64,000 nucleotides of DNA from the NCBI GenBank assembly GCA_964017145.1, contig OZ024852.1, positions 2,729,945 through 2,793,944 of the forward strand. Direction: 5' to 3'. A program made the position numbers and the translations under genes. Each line of letters starts with the position of its first letter. Within the stretch, counting starts at the first letter, position 1. The DNA is from Agrocybe praecox (Eukaryota > Basidiomycota > Agaricomycetes > Agaricales > Agrocybaceae). Below are positions 36,389-47,584 of this stretch, piece after piece. The notes under the pieces are model-generated. The model did not search any database. It was not told the origin of the DNA and saw only the letters and a list, made by a program, of their open reading frames with translations.

Positions 36389-37577
36389 CTATAAGACTCC
36401 TTCGGCTTCTTTAATAGTTTCAGGATGCATCAATGATTCGGTCGGTGGGTTGCAATTTACCAGATCAACGAAACCGTGAATATTGAAAGGTAATGAAGGA
36501 AGCATAGTCCGTCGACGACCGTGTTCGTCGAGGTCAAGCTCTTCTAATGGCCATCTCTTCTCGAAAGGTGGTTCAGGAGAACCCCATAGATGTGTCTTTT
36601 TCGCTTCAACCAGTTGGACACGAACAAATAGATCCGGGGTTATCAATCCAAGGGAGTCGCCCTTCGTGAATATCGGCGTCTTGGTATTTTCGTTTTCAGA
36701 TGTGGCGACTTGGTAGAAGAAACGCAGGCCGGTGTAGATGCATTGTGTTACGTCTATGAAGATGAAGACTTCCCCCTGGTTGTTAGAGTCTAGAAAAGAT
36801 TTTTTATTCCCGTAATTCAGTTGAAAAATAAAAAAGACATACCGGTCATGTAATCGCTGTTTGGTATATATTGATTTAAACGGATATAATCATCGCCTTG
36901 GCAATTTATCCCATTGCGAGCTAGATAAAACATGAGTTTTTGTCTTTGAGAGAAGGAAGTACTCGTACCGATAGAATTTTCCCAATGTTCAAGTGTTGTT
37001 CTATACACAGCGAACTTGACCCGAGAGGATAATCGTACAGGCTTCAAGATATGATGCACTTCCTGTGCATGTTTCCAATCAGGGTAAAGTCGTCACAAAT
37101 ATAGGTTACATACATCCCATAATTTTGCACGTATCCACCACGCTTCGCCTCCTCTAGTAGGGTCGAAAATAAGATTGAATTTGTGTTTGGGGTCATTGGC
37201 TACGAGTTCCTGAAGCTGGGAGATGTTCATTCCACGGAACGCTGGGTAGTTAAGCTGCATTTCGAACAAGTTTTCTATACGTGGGTGTGTATGGTCACAG
37301 AGGAAAGAAAACACACCAATTCGTTCAGAGAGAGAGAACCGTCTGGTCTAGTATGAAGACCATGTTCATGTCCTGTTGCCCTTCGCAAAAGATAAAGAAG
37401 AACTTTCTTTATTCGGTCTTGTTCTTGGATGTCTACCGCGCGTAATTTAGGTTTGTCACCAACTGGCCATGCATAATAAGTGTGTCGGGCCTGCAGAAAG
37501 GCACGTTGTTGGCTTGTGGTCCATATTTTCGAGACGCTTCGTAATGGAATTGGTTGACGAAGGAAGCTCATGAGCAA
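36389..37577 (-). CDS. Tpt1/KptA-family RNA 2'-phosphotransferase-like protein, divergent
   Basis: Tpt1 removes the 2'-phosphate at the tRNA splice junction using NAD. The gene has five exons: start at 37577 with a presequence-like N-terminus, then KKVLLYLLRRATGHEHGL (residues 58-74) and RPDGSLSLNEL. A 62-nt intron (37255-37316) joins directly to LNYPAFRGMNISQLQELV, then WWIRAKLWD, FAVYRTTLEHW, NGINCQGDDYIRLNQ, and GEVFIFIDVTQCIYTGLRFF with GDSLGLITPDLFVRV. Fold and order match Tpt1 throughout. However, the usual LLRH is LLRR, the IRA-x-QGHS block is IRAKLWD, VxHGT is VYRTT, and the R-x-H-x-H strand is DDYIRL. The protein may be inactive in the classical reaction or have a changed function. 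A C-terminal extension of about 60 residues is present. Family call good, activity doubtful. Confidence 0.82.
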
Positions 37578-37981
37578 TTGATAGGGATTTTCCTGGGTGA
37601 CCTATCATGACAGTTTCAGTACCAAAGACAGCCACATAGAGACCTTTGGAAACCTACATATATGTAAGTCAAGGTACGAGAAATTACTGCAAGTCTGGCG
37701 CCCGGAGAACGGGTAGAAATATTTTTAGGCGGAGCCCTAATTTGCTGTAATTCATTTCACGGACCCTCGTTCGCGAATAACTGTTTCTACCATGATACTC
37801 TACCCCGATACACTCCGAAATGCTCTTTTAAACCCCCCATGGACCAGAAAACATTCACAACACAAGATATTACAAAAAGACGTAGTCCAGGCCGAATTAA
37901 CTGCGACTTGCTGGGATACTAACACCAGTGAACAGGTCAGCCCAAAATAACTCCACCCCGGTTGCTCAACCACTAACCACC
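37578..37981. promoter_or_regulatory. Divergent promoter, Tpt1-like and APP1 genes
   Basis: A 400-base region between two divergent starts. An ORF on the minus strand (37800-38027) overlaps the APP1 start and looks like a shadow. Confidence 0.4.
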
Positions 37982-40556
37982 ATGTCCCAAGATATGCCAT
38001 CTTCTTGGCAATATCTAAACTTTGCAAACTCTCGAATATCGTCTTTGAAGGGATACTTATCCAATCAAAACTTAGCTGCGAGCTCGAAGTCTGGAGCTAA
38101 GAATATGCCACATCTTCAGGAGGAAGAAAAGCAAGGGTGGAGAGCATGGGCGGGACAGAAAATTAGAGCTCGGAGAAGGGGGATGAACGGCCCAGGATAC
38201 GATAATACGGAGCTGATCAACGTATTCCCCGGATGGGCGGCCAGGAGGTACAGGTCGGGAACTGGGACTCAATGTTTGTTTGTCTATTTTGGCACATTCA
38301 GCCCAACACTGATGAATAGGTATAGCTCCGCGACCTTTTCAACTTGAAATATTTGTGTCGGGATACGCAGTCAGCTACAGACCTCCAGAGAACGCTAGTC
38401 GTTCACAGCGGGCGTTCATGCGCCTAGCAAAAGGTGACCTTTGTAATTGCCTTTCACGCCGATTAAACTCAACGCGGTTTCTTAGGTTTTGCATCTCTAC
38501 CAAAACTTGTTGACAACGTCTCAGACATACGTCAACATTCGTCTTCTTTAGCTCACTTAACGCCCTCTACAGAGGCTCTACTCGCCCAAGTTAAGCTACC
38601 TCCTCGACCAGAAGAAATTTCTGATGACTACGATGTGGATGAACTGGATCGTCGATTACAGCGAGCCAAACTTGACGACATATCTACAGAGGACGCTGAT
38701 TCTATTTCCTCGTCAAATTCGTCGAACTCTGACCTGCCTTCTTCAAACACGATAACTCAGCTCAGTGCTCCTGAAACCGGTATACCTGGTGCCGACGTTA
38801 TCAGACGACTGCACCGCAATCTAGAACAACGTCTGCAACCATTCTGGTCCTCGGTGCTGCCAAACCGCACTGTCCGTCTCCATGTTTTTGCCACTCCTCA
38901 GGGTGATTTACCTTCTCCCCCAAATAATGAGGACTTTCTAGGCGAGTCAATGGATAGGCCACTGATATCTCAGGATATTGTGACAGCAGTTGATGGGAGT
39001 TTTCAAGTCAAACTCAACATTGGATGGGAAGAGTTATGCCATCATCCCCAAGCATTGGACATTGCCTTTGGCGAGGCTGTTGAGCATGACTTGCTCATTG
39101 TCGCTCAACTACTTCCCCATAGTGGCGTAACTACAACCACTCTTTCTTTCCAGACCAATGCGCCAACAGAGTCAATCCCATTGACATCGCTGACAAGAAT
39201 ACCCATAACGCACTCTCCAATACGCGTCATTTCCGACATAGATGACACCGTCAAATTCTCTGGCATTTTATCGGGTGCCAGAGCCGTATTTCACAACGTT
39301 TTTGTCAAAGACTTGAGCGATAATATTATACCTGGAATGGGCGAATGGTATGCTAGTATGTGGAGTAGAGGCGTTAGATTTCATTACATTGTATGTCAAG
39401 CCTTCAGCCTTTTCTCTATTTTACTGAATGCTGTTAATAGTCCAATGGTCCGTTTGAGCTCCTTCCTGTGCTCAACGAATTTTTGGAAATATCCCAGTTG
39501 CCCCGCGGTATGTGCCGTTCCTAATGCACTATTTTACATGTACTGGACTGATGCATTCTTAGGTTCTATTAAATTGAAGTCGTACGCAGGCCGTTCTTTA
39601 TTCAACGGCCTCCTTTCTGCTCCAGCTGCTCGTAAACGTGCAGGGGTTGTTGATGTACTTGACTCTTTTCCCGATTGCAAGTTCTTTCTCATCGGAGACA
39701 CAGGGGAGCAAGATCTCGAGTTATATGCAGAGTATGTATTAAATCATGGCTCCGCAGTACCAGATATGCTAAACTTCGTTCTAGTCTTGCTAGAGAAAGA
39801 CCGGATCGAATTTTAGCTGTGTTTGTACGTGATGCCGACGCCCTCATACCTAACGGACCCGAGCCTCTAGGAGACCCCACTGGGTGGAGAGCTATGGGTG
39901 CTGCCGGGACTCGGCCGCTGGAAATGCCACTAGTCTCGAGAAGCGAGACCGACATGACAACTGTTTCTACGTCTTCAACATCGACGTACGCGAAATACAA
40001 TTTTAACTCGTCAGGCGAGCCTATTCCAGATTCATCGTCCCCAGACGTTGACAGGACACCTCGTCCTGATTTGTGGGGCGAAAATACCCATCTTTCTGCT
40101 GGCAACAAATATCAATCTTACCTCGACGTTGGTGCACTGAGCGCCGAACCCGAACCACTGCGGGTTGATGATATCTCAAGGACACCTAATACTGGTTCAT
40201 CTGTGCAACTGGGACCCTCTATTACTATCACCAACTCATCAATGCCTACAAATAATAAGGCGCAAAGCCCAGTTGTCAACCAGGCCCCTAGACCTATTCT
40301 CTCACCTAGTATTGCTGCCGGTCTCAACCTTCGGCAGTCTTCTGCCTCATTTAGATCACAGAACACGACCTCCTCAACATCATCAGCAACTTCGAAAAAA
40401 ACCACCATGACGGATACGGAGAAGAGACGATTCGAACTGCAGCTTAGGGTGTATAGAGCGCGTACGCAAATGCCAAGTCATATTCCAGTAAGAATATTCA
40501 GGGAGCCAAGTGAATGCGTCGAAGCTCAAGAAATCCTGGACCGCGAACGCTGTTAA
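37982..40556 (+). CDS. APP1: APP1-type actin-patch phosphatidate phosphatase
   Basis: A soluble phosphatidate phosphatase of the haloacid-dehalogenase fold that acts at endocytic actin patches. Start ATG at 37982 (MSQDMPSSWQYLNFANSRIS). N-terminal conserved parts: VFPGWAARRY, then IFVSGYAVSYRPPENASRSQ and RAFMRLAKGFASLPKLVD after two introns. The catalytic motif is SDIDDTVKFSGILSGARAVF (about 39235-39290, DxDxT). Next come KSYAGRSLFNGLLSAPAARK and LIGDTGEQDLELYA, then after an intron LARERPDRILAVFVRDADAL. The C-terminal 200 residues are Ser/Pro-rich and end EILDRERC. Six or more exons, all consistent with GT-AG introns. Confidence 0.92.
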
Positions 40557-40923
40557 TTTCACGATTTTATCATATACACATTCAAAACTTGCAAGGAACG
40601 CATCTTTTCTACTTTGAACGTATCCCATGCCGATTTGAAAAGAAAGAAAAATCGGACTAACCTTCCGTACCGTGCGGCGTGTCTACCGCGTCCCGCTAAT
40701 GAACCGGTCCTTGGAATATCCCGAAGATTATCTTACGACCTGGATGGACATGTACGTGTATATGAATTTATTGTAAAACTATTTGTACCTCATTCTTCTT
40801 CTACTGTAAAGAGCATTCGGTTTATCATCTCTTTTCGGCTGCATCATGTGCACTGTCGTTCTATCTAATATCCATTAAACAAGGTCTTCTAAACTGAGAA
40901 GAGTTTATCGTTCGATGCCAGGA
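40557..40923. other. Intergenic between convergent genes
   Basis: A 370-base stretch downstream of APP1 and of the minus-strand orphan frame. AT-rich; presumably 3' untranslated regions. Confidence 0.4.
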
Positions 40924-41315
40924 TCAGATAGATGTTTCATCCCATGCGTAGTCATCTGCCAGCAAACGCAAGAATGATCTCCTCGATATCCCACCATCGT
41001 AGAGCGGCTCAAGTTTGAACGACTTTCTACTCTGACCTCCGGCTCTTACGCTCTTTTGTCTAACGTGCATATTAACAACCGCACGAACGACGTCGTTGTA
41101 TCGCATCGCGACCTCGATTGGGCAGAATTTATACCACTTTTTGATTGTTTCCGAAAAGAACGTCGAAGATATTCTGACTCCATGTAGCAACCTATGAATA
41201 GTGGGTATTAGCCGTGGGAAGCATGGCTGCGGGTTGGTGAGTTTATGTTTGAGGAATTTTAGTAATATTGGCTCTCATTGCTTACTCGACGTTGTTCATC
41301 AATTCCACATGTTAC
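40924..41315 (-). CDS. Orphan frame, possibly a truncated gene
   Basis: Not recognised. A coherent protein-like frame (LLHGVRISSTFFSETIKKWY, VAMRYNDVVRAVVNMHVRQK, FKLEPLYDGGISRRSFLRLL and a Trp-containing end AWDETSI) covers 40924-41185. It can join through a short intron to VELMNNVE near 41290-41315, but a stop lies directly upstream of that piece and no good acceptor precedes it. The protein would be only about 90 residues if it starts at MNNVE. This could be the 3' remnant of a larger gene. Confidence 0.35.
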
Positions 41316-42478
41316 GCTCTCCTCGGTTGTAAAGGCATAACTTTGAGGCGATTATGTAGGTTCGCCCGTAGCCGATGGGAGCGAACACTCCTTTTTCAAA
41401 TTCTCGTGGGTCCTTCGTTCATAGATGTCCTATACGATCAATGAACAATGTTATTGAAAGATACAGTATTCGTGAAAAGGCCTTACGGTGTTAGCTTCCA
41501 CACCCATGGTTACATGCTCAGCGCTGGCTCAGCGATATAACGCGCCTAAATGCCCTTATTTCTACTCTCCAGGTACAAACGCGAATTCCGAAAATGCGAT
41601 ATTATCAACCCTGAAGAGATTATGAAGATAGGATCAAGTACCCGTACGATCCAAAGGAACTCCTTACGGCAGCAAATCGCGAGATGACTCACTAATTGCC
41701 GCCAGTGCATGCAGCACACTTGATTTCAATCGAACAAGAAAAATGACCATTCAACGAATATGCGACGTAAAGCATACGATCTAATCAATTTTACTCAAAG
41801 AATACCCGTGCCTTTGACTCTACGCGCGCCTTTCAAGTTTCAAGCTTTCCATGAATTTTATCCCATTGGTTGCTCTTTCTTTCTTCAAAGGGAGTCAGGG
41901 TTCGATTGGTACCCCCGATCCCATCAAAATACCTGATTTGGTTAATCTTATTGGGCCTTATCTAATCATATCGCGGCCCTCCTTTGCTATTACATTGCCG
42001 TCATGCCGGTGTTTCTCAAAATAATGCAGCCCATTGCCGGAAGCCTTGCCGCAGCTCTCGGCTAACTGGTCGTCAGCAACTCCGCACCAAGTGTCCCCGC
42101 AAGGGTCAGCTTTTGATGGCATCAAACTTAATCGACGATACTAATCGAACTACTCCTTCAAAGGTTACGCCGTCATTAGACATCGTCATTGGTCACATAT
42201 GGGGATGCAGTGCCAAGCTTTACCACACAGTAAAACGGCAGCCGACGGCGCTACTCGCGGCATGTCAAAACGTTTTGGTCTCGGGTCATCTCTAATCCAA
42301 TTAAAGAATCGCCGGCAACCCGCACATGGACCCGTACTACACATGTAACCTCCTCAGCAACTGTACATATCAGTCAGTTACAGAATCCATTTATAACATA
42401 TAATGGAACCGTTTGGTCCCTTTCGTGCTCTATCATTTTCTCTCCTTCTCCCACCCTCGTCTTGGTTCTACGACCAAC
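41316..42478. other. Intergenic, 1.2 kb
   Basis: Contains the upstream region of the second MFS gene. The ORF at 41984-42295 (plus) is His/Cys/Arg-rich without family resemblance. I see no repeat. Confidence 0.4.
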
Positions 42479-44976
42479 ATGACGCGATCCATCGACGGAC
42501 GAAGGAGGAATAGTCTCGGCGGACTCGAATCGGGACATGCGTCATCGAAGACTCTTGGAGGCGGCAAGTCAGAAACACCAACGCTCTTCGTATCTGAGGC
42601 CCATGACGAAGGGGTCGTCATCAGGAGTCTTGAGGACATTAGGGAGCCCAGCCTGGATCCCCGTGTTCATCTCGACAAGGAGTCACTGCCAGACGAAGAA
42701 GAACTCGGTGGAAGCCTCTTTCACAGAGCCAGCCACCTCAGCACAAAGAGAAGTCAAACAGATTCCTCAGAAAAAGGAAAAGCCCGAGAAGAACCAATAT
42801 ATGTATGTATTTCTCATATGTTCTTTCATTTAAACTAACGGCCTAAATAACATACATAGATAGAATTTGAACCAGGCAGCCAGAAAAATCCAGCCAACTT
42901 CTCTCCACGGAAGAAGTGGACGATTACAGCTATTGCTTGTTTCGCCACCTTACTTGCATGTACGTCGACGGCTCTTCTCCATGCCCGAGGTGTAGCATAA
43001 TATATTTACCATCTAACTCACACAGCGTCAACTGGCTCCGCATATAACATAGGATTCGGATCAATGATTCGCGATTTACACTGCACTGATCTCCAAGCCA
43101 CAACAGGTCTGAGTATGTACGCGCTCGGCTTTGGTGTCGTTCCCCTCATTTCGGCTTCGTTTAGCGAAGAGTTCGGACGGCTGCCTCTGTACTATGGATC
43201 CGGCGTGGTATTCCTGTTGATGTATATGATGATTGCCTTGTTAGTTCGACATCTCACTCTCTATTATTAAAAGGCTGACCCTAAAGATAGATCGAAGAAC
43301 ATTCAGACGGTCATCATCGCTAGGCTGATTCAAGGCGCTGCTGGTTCAACAGGCTCGACGATGGTTGGTGGAACTATAGCTGATATCTGGGCTCCTAAAG
43401 AGTGGGTTCGTTTTATACCTTAATCATTTGAACACTGTCTGACACATAATATTCTAGACGAGGATTACCGATGTCTATATTCGCCGTTGTTGCTGTTGGG
43501 GGAACAGGTCTTGGACCTGTATACGCAGGATGGATCGAAATGAACCCGAATCTCGAGTGGAGATGGATTCAATGGATCCAAATGATGTCAGAAACAGCTC
43601 ATTACATTTCAATTCAAGGTTTTAACTATAACTTCGCAGGTTTTGTGGGCTCTTCATTGTCTTGCTGCCGTTTACCATGAGCGAGACGCGTGCTTCAATT
43701 CTGTTGACGCGTATTGCGCAAAAATTGCGCAAGGAAACCGGAAACAACCGCTATCGTGCTCGCGTTGAAGACGAGCGTGCCAACCTTAAAACCTTGATTT
43801 GGATTTCATGTACTAGGCCCATTCGTAAGTTTTCCCCGTCTTCATGCGCGCAATGATTCAAAAGTGTGTTTCAATCTTCAGATTTGATGTTCACTGAGCT
43901 TGTTGTCTCGAGTTTTAGTGTAAGTCCGATTCTCTTGTTCTACTTTATCACTTTTAGCTAAGGAGACATCAGCTTTGGATAGGATTTGCCTGGGGCGTGA
44001 CATACTGTATGATCGAGTAAGTATTTCTGGGCCATATTTCATATCAACGTGGAATAAACGCTGAGCTTTTTGAAGATCGGTAGCAGGAGAATTTAGGGAT
44101 CTTCACGGCTTCGAAATTGGAGCGATCGGGACCGTGTTCTTGACTATGACGTGAGTCCCATGTAATACTACTCTTGTTCTGTAGACAGAAATTGATAGAT
44201 CGGTGGTGTAGTGTTGGTAGTATCTTAGGATATGTCACAAATCTGTATCAGGAAAGTCTTTACCAGTGCGTCTATCTTATCTATATCTCAAGTCAGGGTC
44301 CTGTTGCGAAACACAATGACTTAATTTACCTTCGACAGGCAAAACTTTCCCAAGCGAGGTCCTGAGGCGCGCCTATATCTTGCCTGTTTTGCGGCTGTCC
44401 TATTCCCAATTGGGATGTTTATCTACGCATGGTCCTCTTTCTCGCATGTTCATTGGATTGGGCTGGCTGTTGGCCTTACATTGTTTATGTGGGCTGTGTT
44501 CATCATTTATTTGGCTGTATTCTCCTATCTTGCTGATTGGTGTGTCGTGGCGCGATCCCTTTCCACGTGTAGTCAAGCGCTAACAAATCATCCTTTCCTA
44601 GTTATGGACCTTTTGCGTCCTCCGCACTTGCAGGCCAGAGTCTTGCTCGTAAGTCGTCCCTTACCTTATCAGCGTCCCTTTCAACCCGATAAACTCTATT
44701 TCTATCAGGCAACCTAAGTGCAACTGCATTCCCTCTTTTCACAAAACAAATGTTTAAAGCACTTGACTACAAGTGGGCGAATACCCTTTTTGGATGCATA
44801 GCTACTTTAATGGTTCCTATCCCTTTTGTAAGTCCTGGAATTAATCTATGAACAAGTAATCAAAATATTTAGTAATGAACATTTGTTTTTCCGGCAGATC
44901 CTTTTCTTCTATGGGCCGACGATTCGGTCGCGCAGCAAATTCAGTCGCGCGGTTATGGAAGCCGAAAGCAAATGAG
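42479..44976 (+). CDS. MFS multidrug/polyamine-type transporter (DHA1 family), copy 2
   Basis: A second proton-coupled MFS transporter of the same subfamily as the one at 33799-36262. Start ATG at 42479 (MTRSIDGRRRNSLGGLESGH), with a longer hydrophilic N-terminus of about 110 residues. Then FEPGSQKNPANFSPRKKW precedes helix 1. Conserved parts: GSMIRDLHCTDLQATTGLSM, FSEEFGRLPLYYGSG, IARLIQGAAGSTGSTMVGGT with IADIWAPKE, RGLPMSIFAVVAVGGTGLGP, ETRASILLTRIAQKLRKETG, and the C-terminal FTKQMFKALDYKWANTLFGC. It ends VMEAESK at 44976. About ten introns of 50-70 nt. Frame is open across all junctions I checked. Confidence 0.87.
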
Positions 44977-45266
44977 CTGGCATCCCAGTCAAATGACAAC
45001 ATCCCCTGATACATTCATTTCTTCGTTCTTCTTTGACCATTTCTGCATTGTTTCGCTCACAACTAATGTTTGTCTATTTTGTCTAAAAGGTGGGGTGTAT
45101 TATTTAATGGAGAAAATATACCTTAGTATAATGTTTTAAAGTAGTATTCCAGTGTAACGTAGCCACATATGTAAGCGTCTCTTCGTTTAATTTGTGTACG
45201 AGTATCTACAGCTATCTATCCAAGATCCAAATATTCTAGTTTGTATGGAATATTCAAATTCTCAAA

Positions 45267-47584
45267 CTACTCTAAAGAGTTAGCCCATCCGTATTCCGCA
45301 AAACGTAGAGTGAGGTCTGCCCCGCCAATGGCAACTGGGTACGGGAAATGACGTTGTAAACATATTCATCAGAAAATCAAATTAATGGGTGACAAGGAAA
45401 TCCACATACAAAGGTCATAATACTCTTCTTTTCGGAGGTCTGGCAATTTCAAATTAGATTGTAATGGGATGCCAACTCTCTGAAGGGTCATGCATTAGTG
45501 CCGGATCTCGATTTCAATCAAACCATAGCGAAAATAACTAACCTTAGGATGTATTGAATGCGTCTGACGAAGGCGAAGTCCGAGGCTTGTCGCCATTGTT
45601 ATTGCCTCGTGAGCATCCAAGTACTGAAGGAACGCTGCTTCATGATCCACAAACGCATCTAATGAGGCCATCAGACGGGCGAGAGGCGGTGCTTGCGGTG
45701 CTTTGAAGAAGGACTGGAGTTTTGGTTTCTGTAGCGCATCACGAATTATACGTGAGCATGAGGAAGCATATGGACAATGAAGAGACAACGGACCAAATAT
45801 GGCATCCTTTCGCATCGCTGCATAAGGACCTTGATTGCTCGAGGATTGTTGCGAGCTATCGAGTTTGGGGATTCTTTGTGCCATTCTTTGGAGTGCATGA
45901 TCAGGGCCGAATGAGTGTTGACTTTGTTGAGTAATGGACCCCAGTCTGCTAGACACGCTGCCGCCCCCAACTGATCTCCTAAATCTCCTATGTCTATACG
46001 GTCAAAGGATGCCTCTACAAAGGCAGGCAAAACGCCTATAGAAATTCCTTTGGAAAGAAGGCAGGAGTCGTACTGAGAGAGATGAATATTGATGTTCATC
46101 TTTTTCACCCGCAAACAAAATTCGCGAAGCTCGGATTTGACGTGGAAGAAAAGACAGCCTAAAATGTCTCCTTCTGGATCGATTCCATGTCTATTTCCAG
46201 TTTCACGAACTGCGCATATATCCCACCCATGTAAAGGATTGATGGCGCTGGTGATGCCCATCCATTCTCCTTGGGCATTGAACAGAAGTCTAGAAGGGCA
46301 TCTGAGTTAGGGCGATAAAGAAAGCATAGAAGATTGTTTCGCTCACTTATTAGGTGACTTGAATGGCCTGAGGTCCAAAGAAAACGGGGCCAAAATTCCA
46401 GTACTCCAAAACCGGTTGAGAACAACTCGGTGTGAGGGCGTAAGAAATGACAGCAACTTATGTCTGTCATCGATTTGCAGAGGGTCTTGCGTGATCTCTT
46501 TCATGCTTGTGATGGCTTTGTTGAGACCATAAGTCGATGAGAACATGTCCGTTATGCGTTTAATACTAGAAGCAGGTTGTGCAGAGTAGACCCTACCGCA
46601 ACCGCGGGTTTTCAATGAAGCTTGAAAGGTTATTTCGCCGTCCTTGAGTTCCTCCCCGTAAATAATGTTGGAGCAATACTTCATATAAGATGCAGCAGTT
46701 TCAGGCAAAGCAGCTGAATACATCAAGTGAGTGGCGAGCTCTGAAGCTTCGTCCACTGATGGGCCAGGAGAGAGGAGAACGCAGAGAATAACAAGAATGC
46801 GATTGAGGACCATAGCATTGGTATTGTTGACCAGAATGTTAAGGTTTCCATTATATGACTTCGGAAGGTTATTCACTGTCGTGATGACATTACGGACGTC
46901 TCCAGCAGCTATATAGAGATTTAAACGCTCAAACCAAAGAAGAATGGGAAATAAAACTGCACCAACAAGCCATGCAAATTTTGAAGTCTTTGGAATTTCC
47001 GGCGTTCCCTTCATTATGTTTTAACTGAAAGATGTCGTACGACGGGACCCCTGAATTTTTGTAGCCGTCAATTGCAGAGGACAATGGCAAAAAATTAGGT
47101 CCTGATAGTAATGGCTCTCTATTGTCGGCCATCCATTCTGGTTGCCAACCGACATTGAGCAAAGGACTTTCGCACTCTAGCCGATGCTTCGACCAATGCT
47201 GGCGCTGACATCGACCTGAACAATACTATTCCAGCGTCTTGAGCCGATCGTATCGTTGTGAGTTATAGCATGCTTACCTTCACCAACGAGCACTGTAATA
47301 AATGGGTCACTAATCTTCGTTATAATATGGAGGCAATATCTTACCTGCGAGCATATAAGAAGGCCAACGTTTGGGCACCTTTCGGTACCAAACCCTTTGA
47401 TAAAAGAGTTATGACAAGGTACTTGGTTCACTACTGTCCCATTGGCGCCTGAGCCTAGTCCATATGCCGGAAATGCCTCTAAAGACTGGCTGTTGGAGTG
47501 GCAATGAGCCTGATCTAGAATCGAAAAAATAGGTTTCCTGATGCGGGAAAGCACATTGCGATAATAACGTGGGTCTACTAGCAT
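45267..47584 (-). CDS. MYND zinc-finger / DUF4470 protein
   Basis: A family expanded in basidiomycetes, function unknown, with an N-terminal MYND finger for protein contacts and a DUF4470-type domain. The start is taken at 47584 (MLVDPRYYRNVLSRIRKPIF). The MYND finger is assembled from three exons: CHNSFIKGFGTERCPNVGLL then ICSQ, a 15-nt micro-exon CSLVK (47278-47292), and YCSGRCQRQHWSKHRLEC. The second expected Cys is Ser (CHNS instead of CHNC). The DUF4470 part reads GDVRNVITTVNNLPKSYNGN and LNILVNNTNAMVLNRILVIL. The C-terminal half continues through FLQYLDAHEAITMATSLGLR, then RVGIPLQSNLKLPDLRKEEY, and after one more intron AIGGADLTLRFAEYGWANSL with the stop at 45267. Several internal borders (46260-46350) are approximate. 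Confidence 0.78.
47278..47292 (-). other. 15-nt micro-exon inside the MYND finger
   Basis: On the minus strand the exon is TGCTCGTTGGTGAAG (CSLVK), preceded by ttacag and followed by gtaagc. Joining it between ICSQ and YCSGRC gives the exact C-x2-C-x5-C-x3-C spacing of a MYND finger. Phase 0 on both sides. Confidence 0.82.

Noticed and set aside
36389..37577. Frameshift between the first two exons of the Tpt1-like gene
   Set aside because: Resolved by using the second AG (gaaatgcag), which restores the family consensus.
41895..41915. tRNA T-arm-like gggttcgattgg
   Set aside because: The flanks do not pair to a T stem and no upstream D arm is visible.
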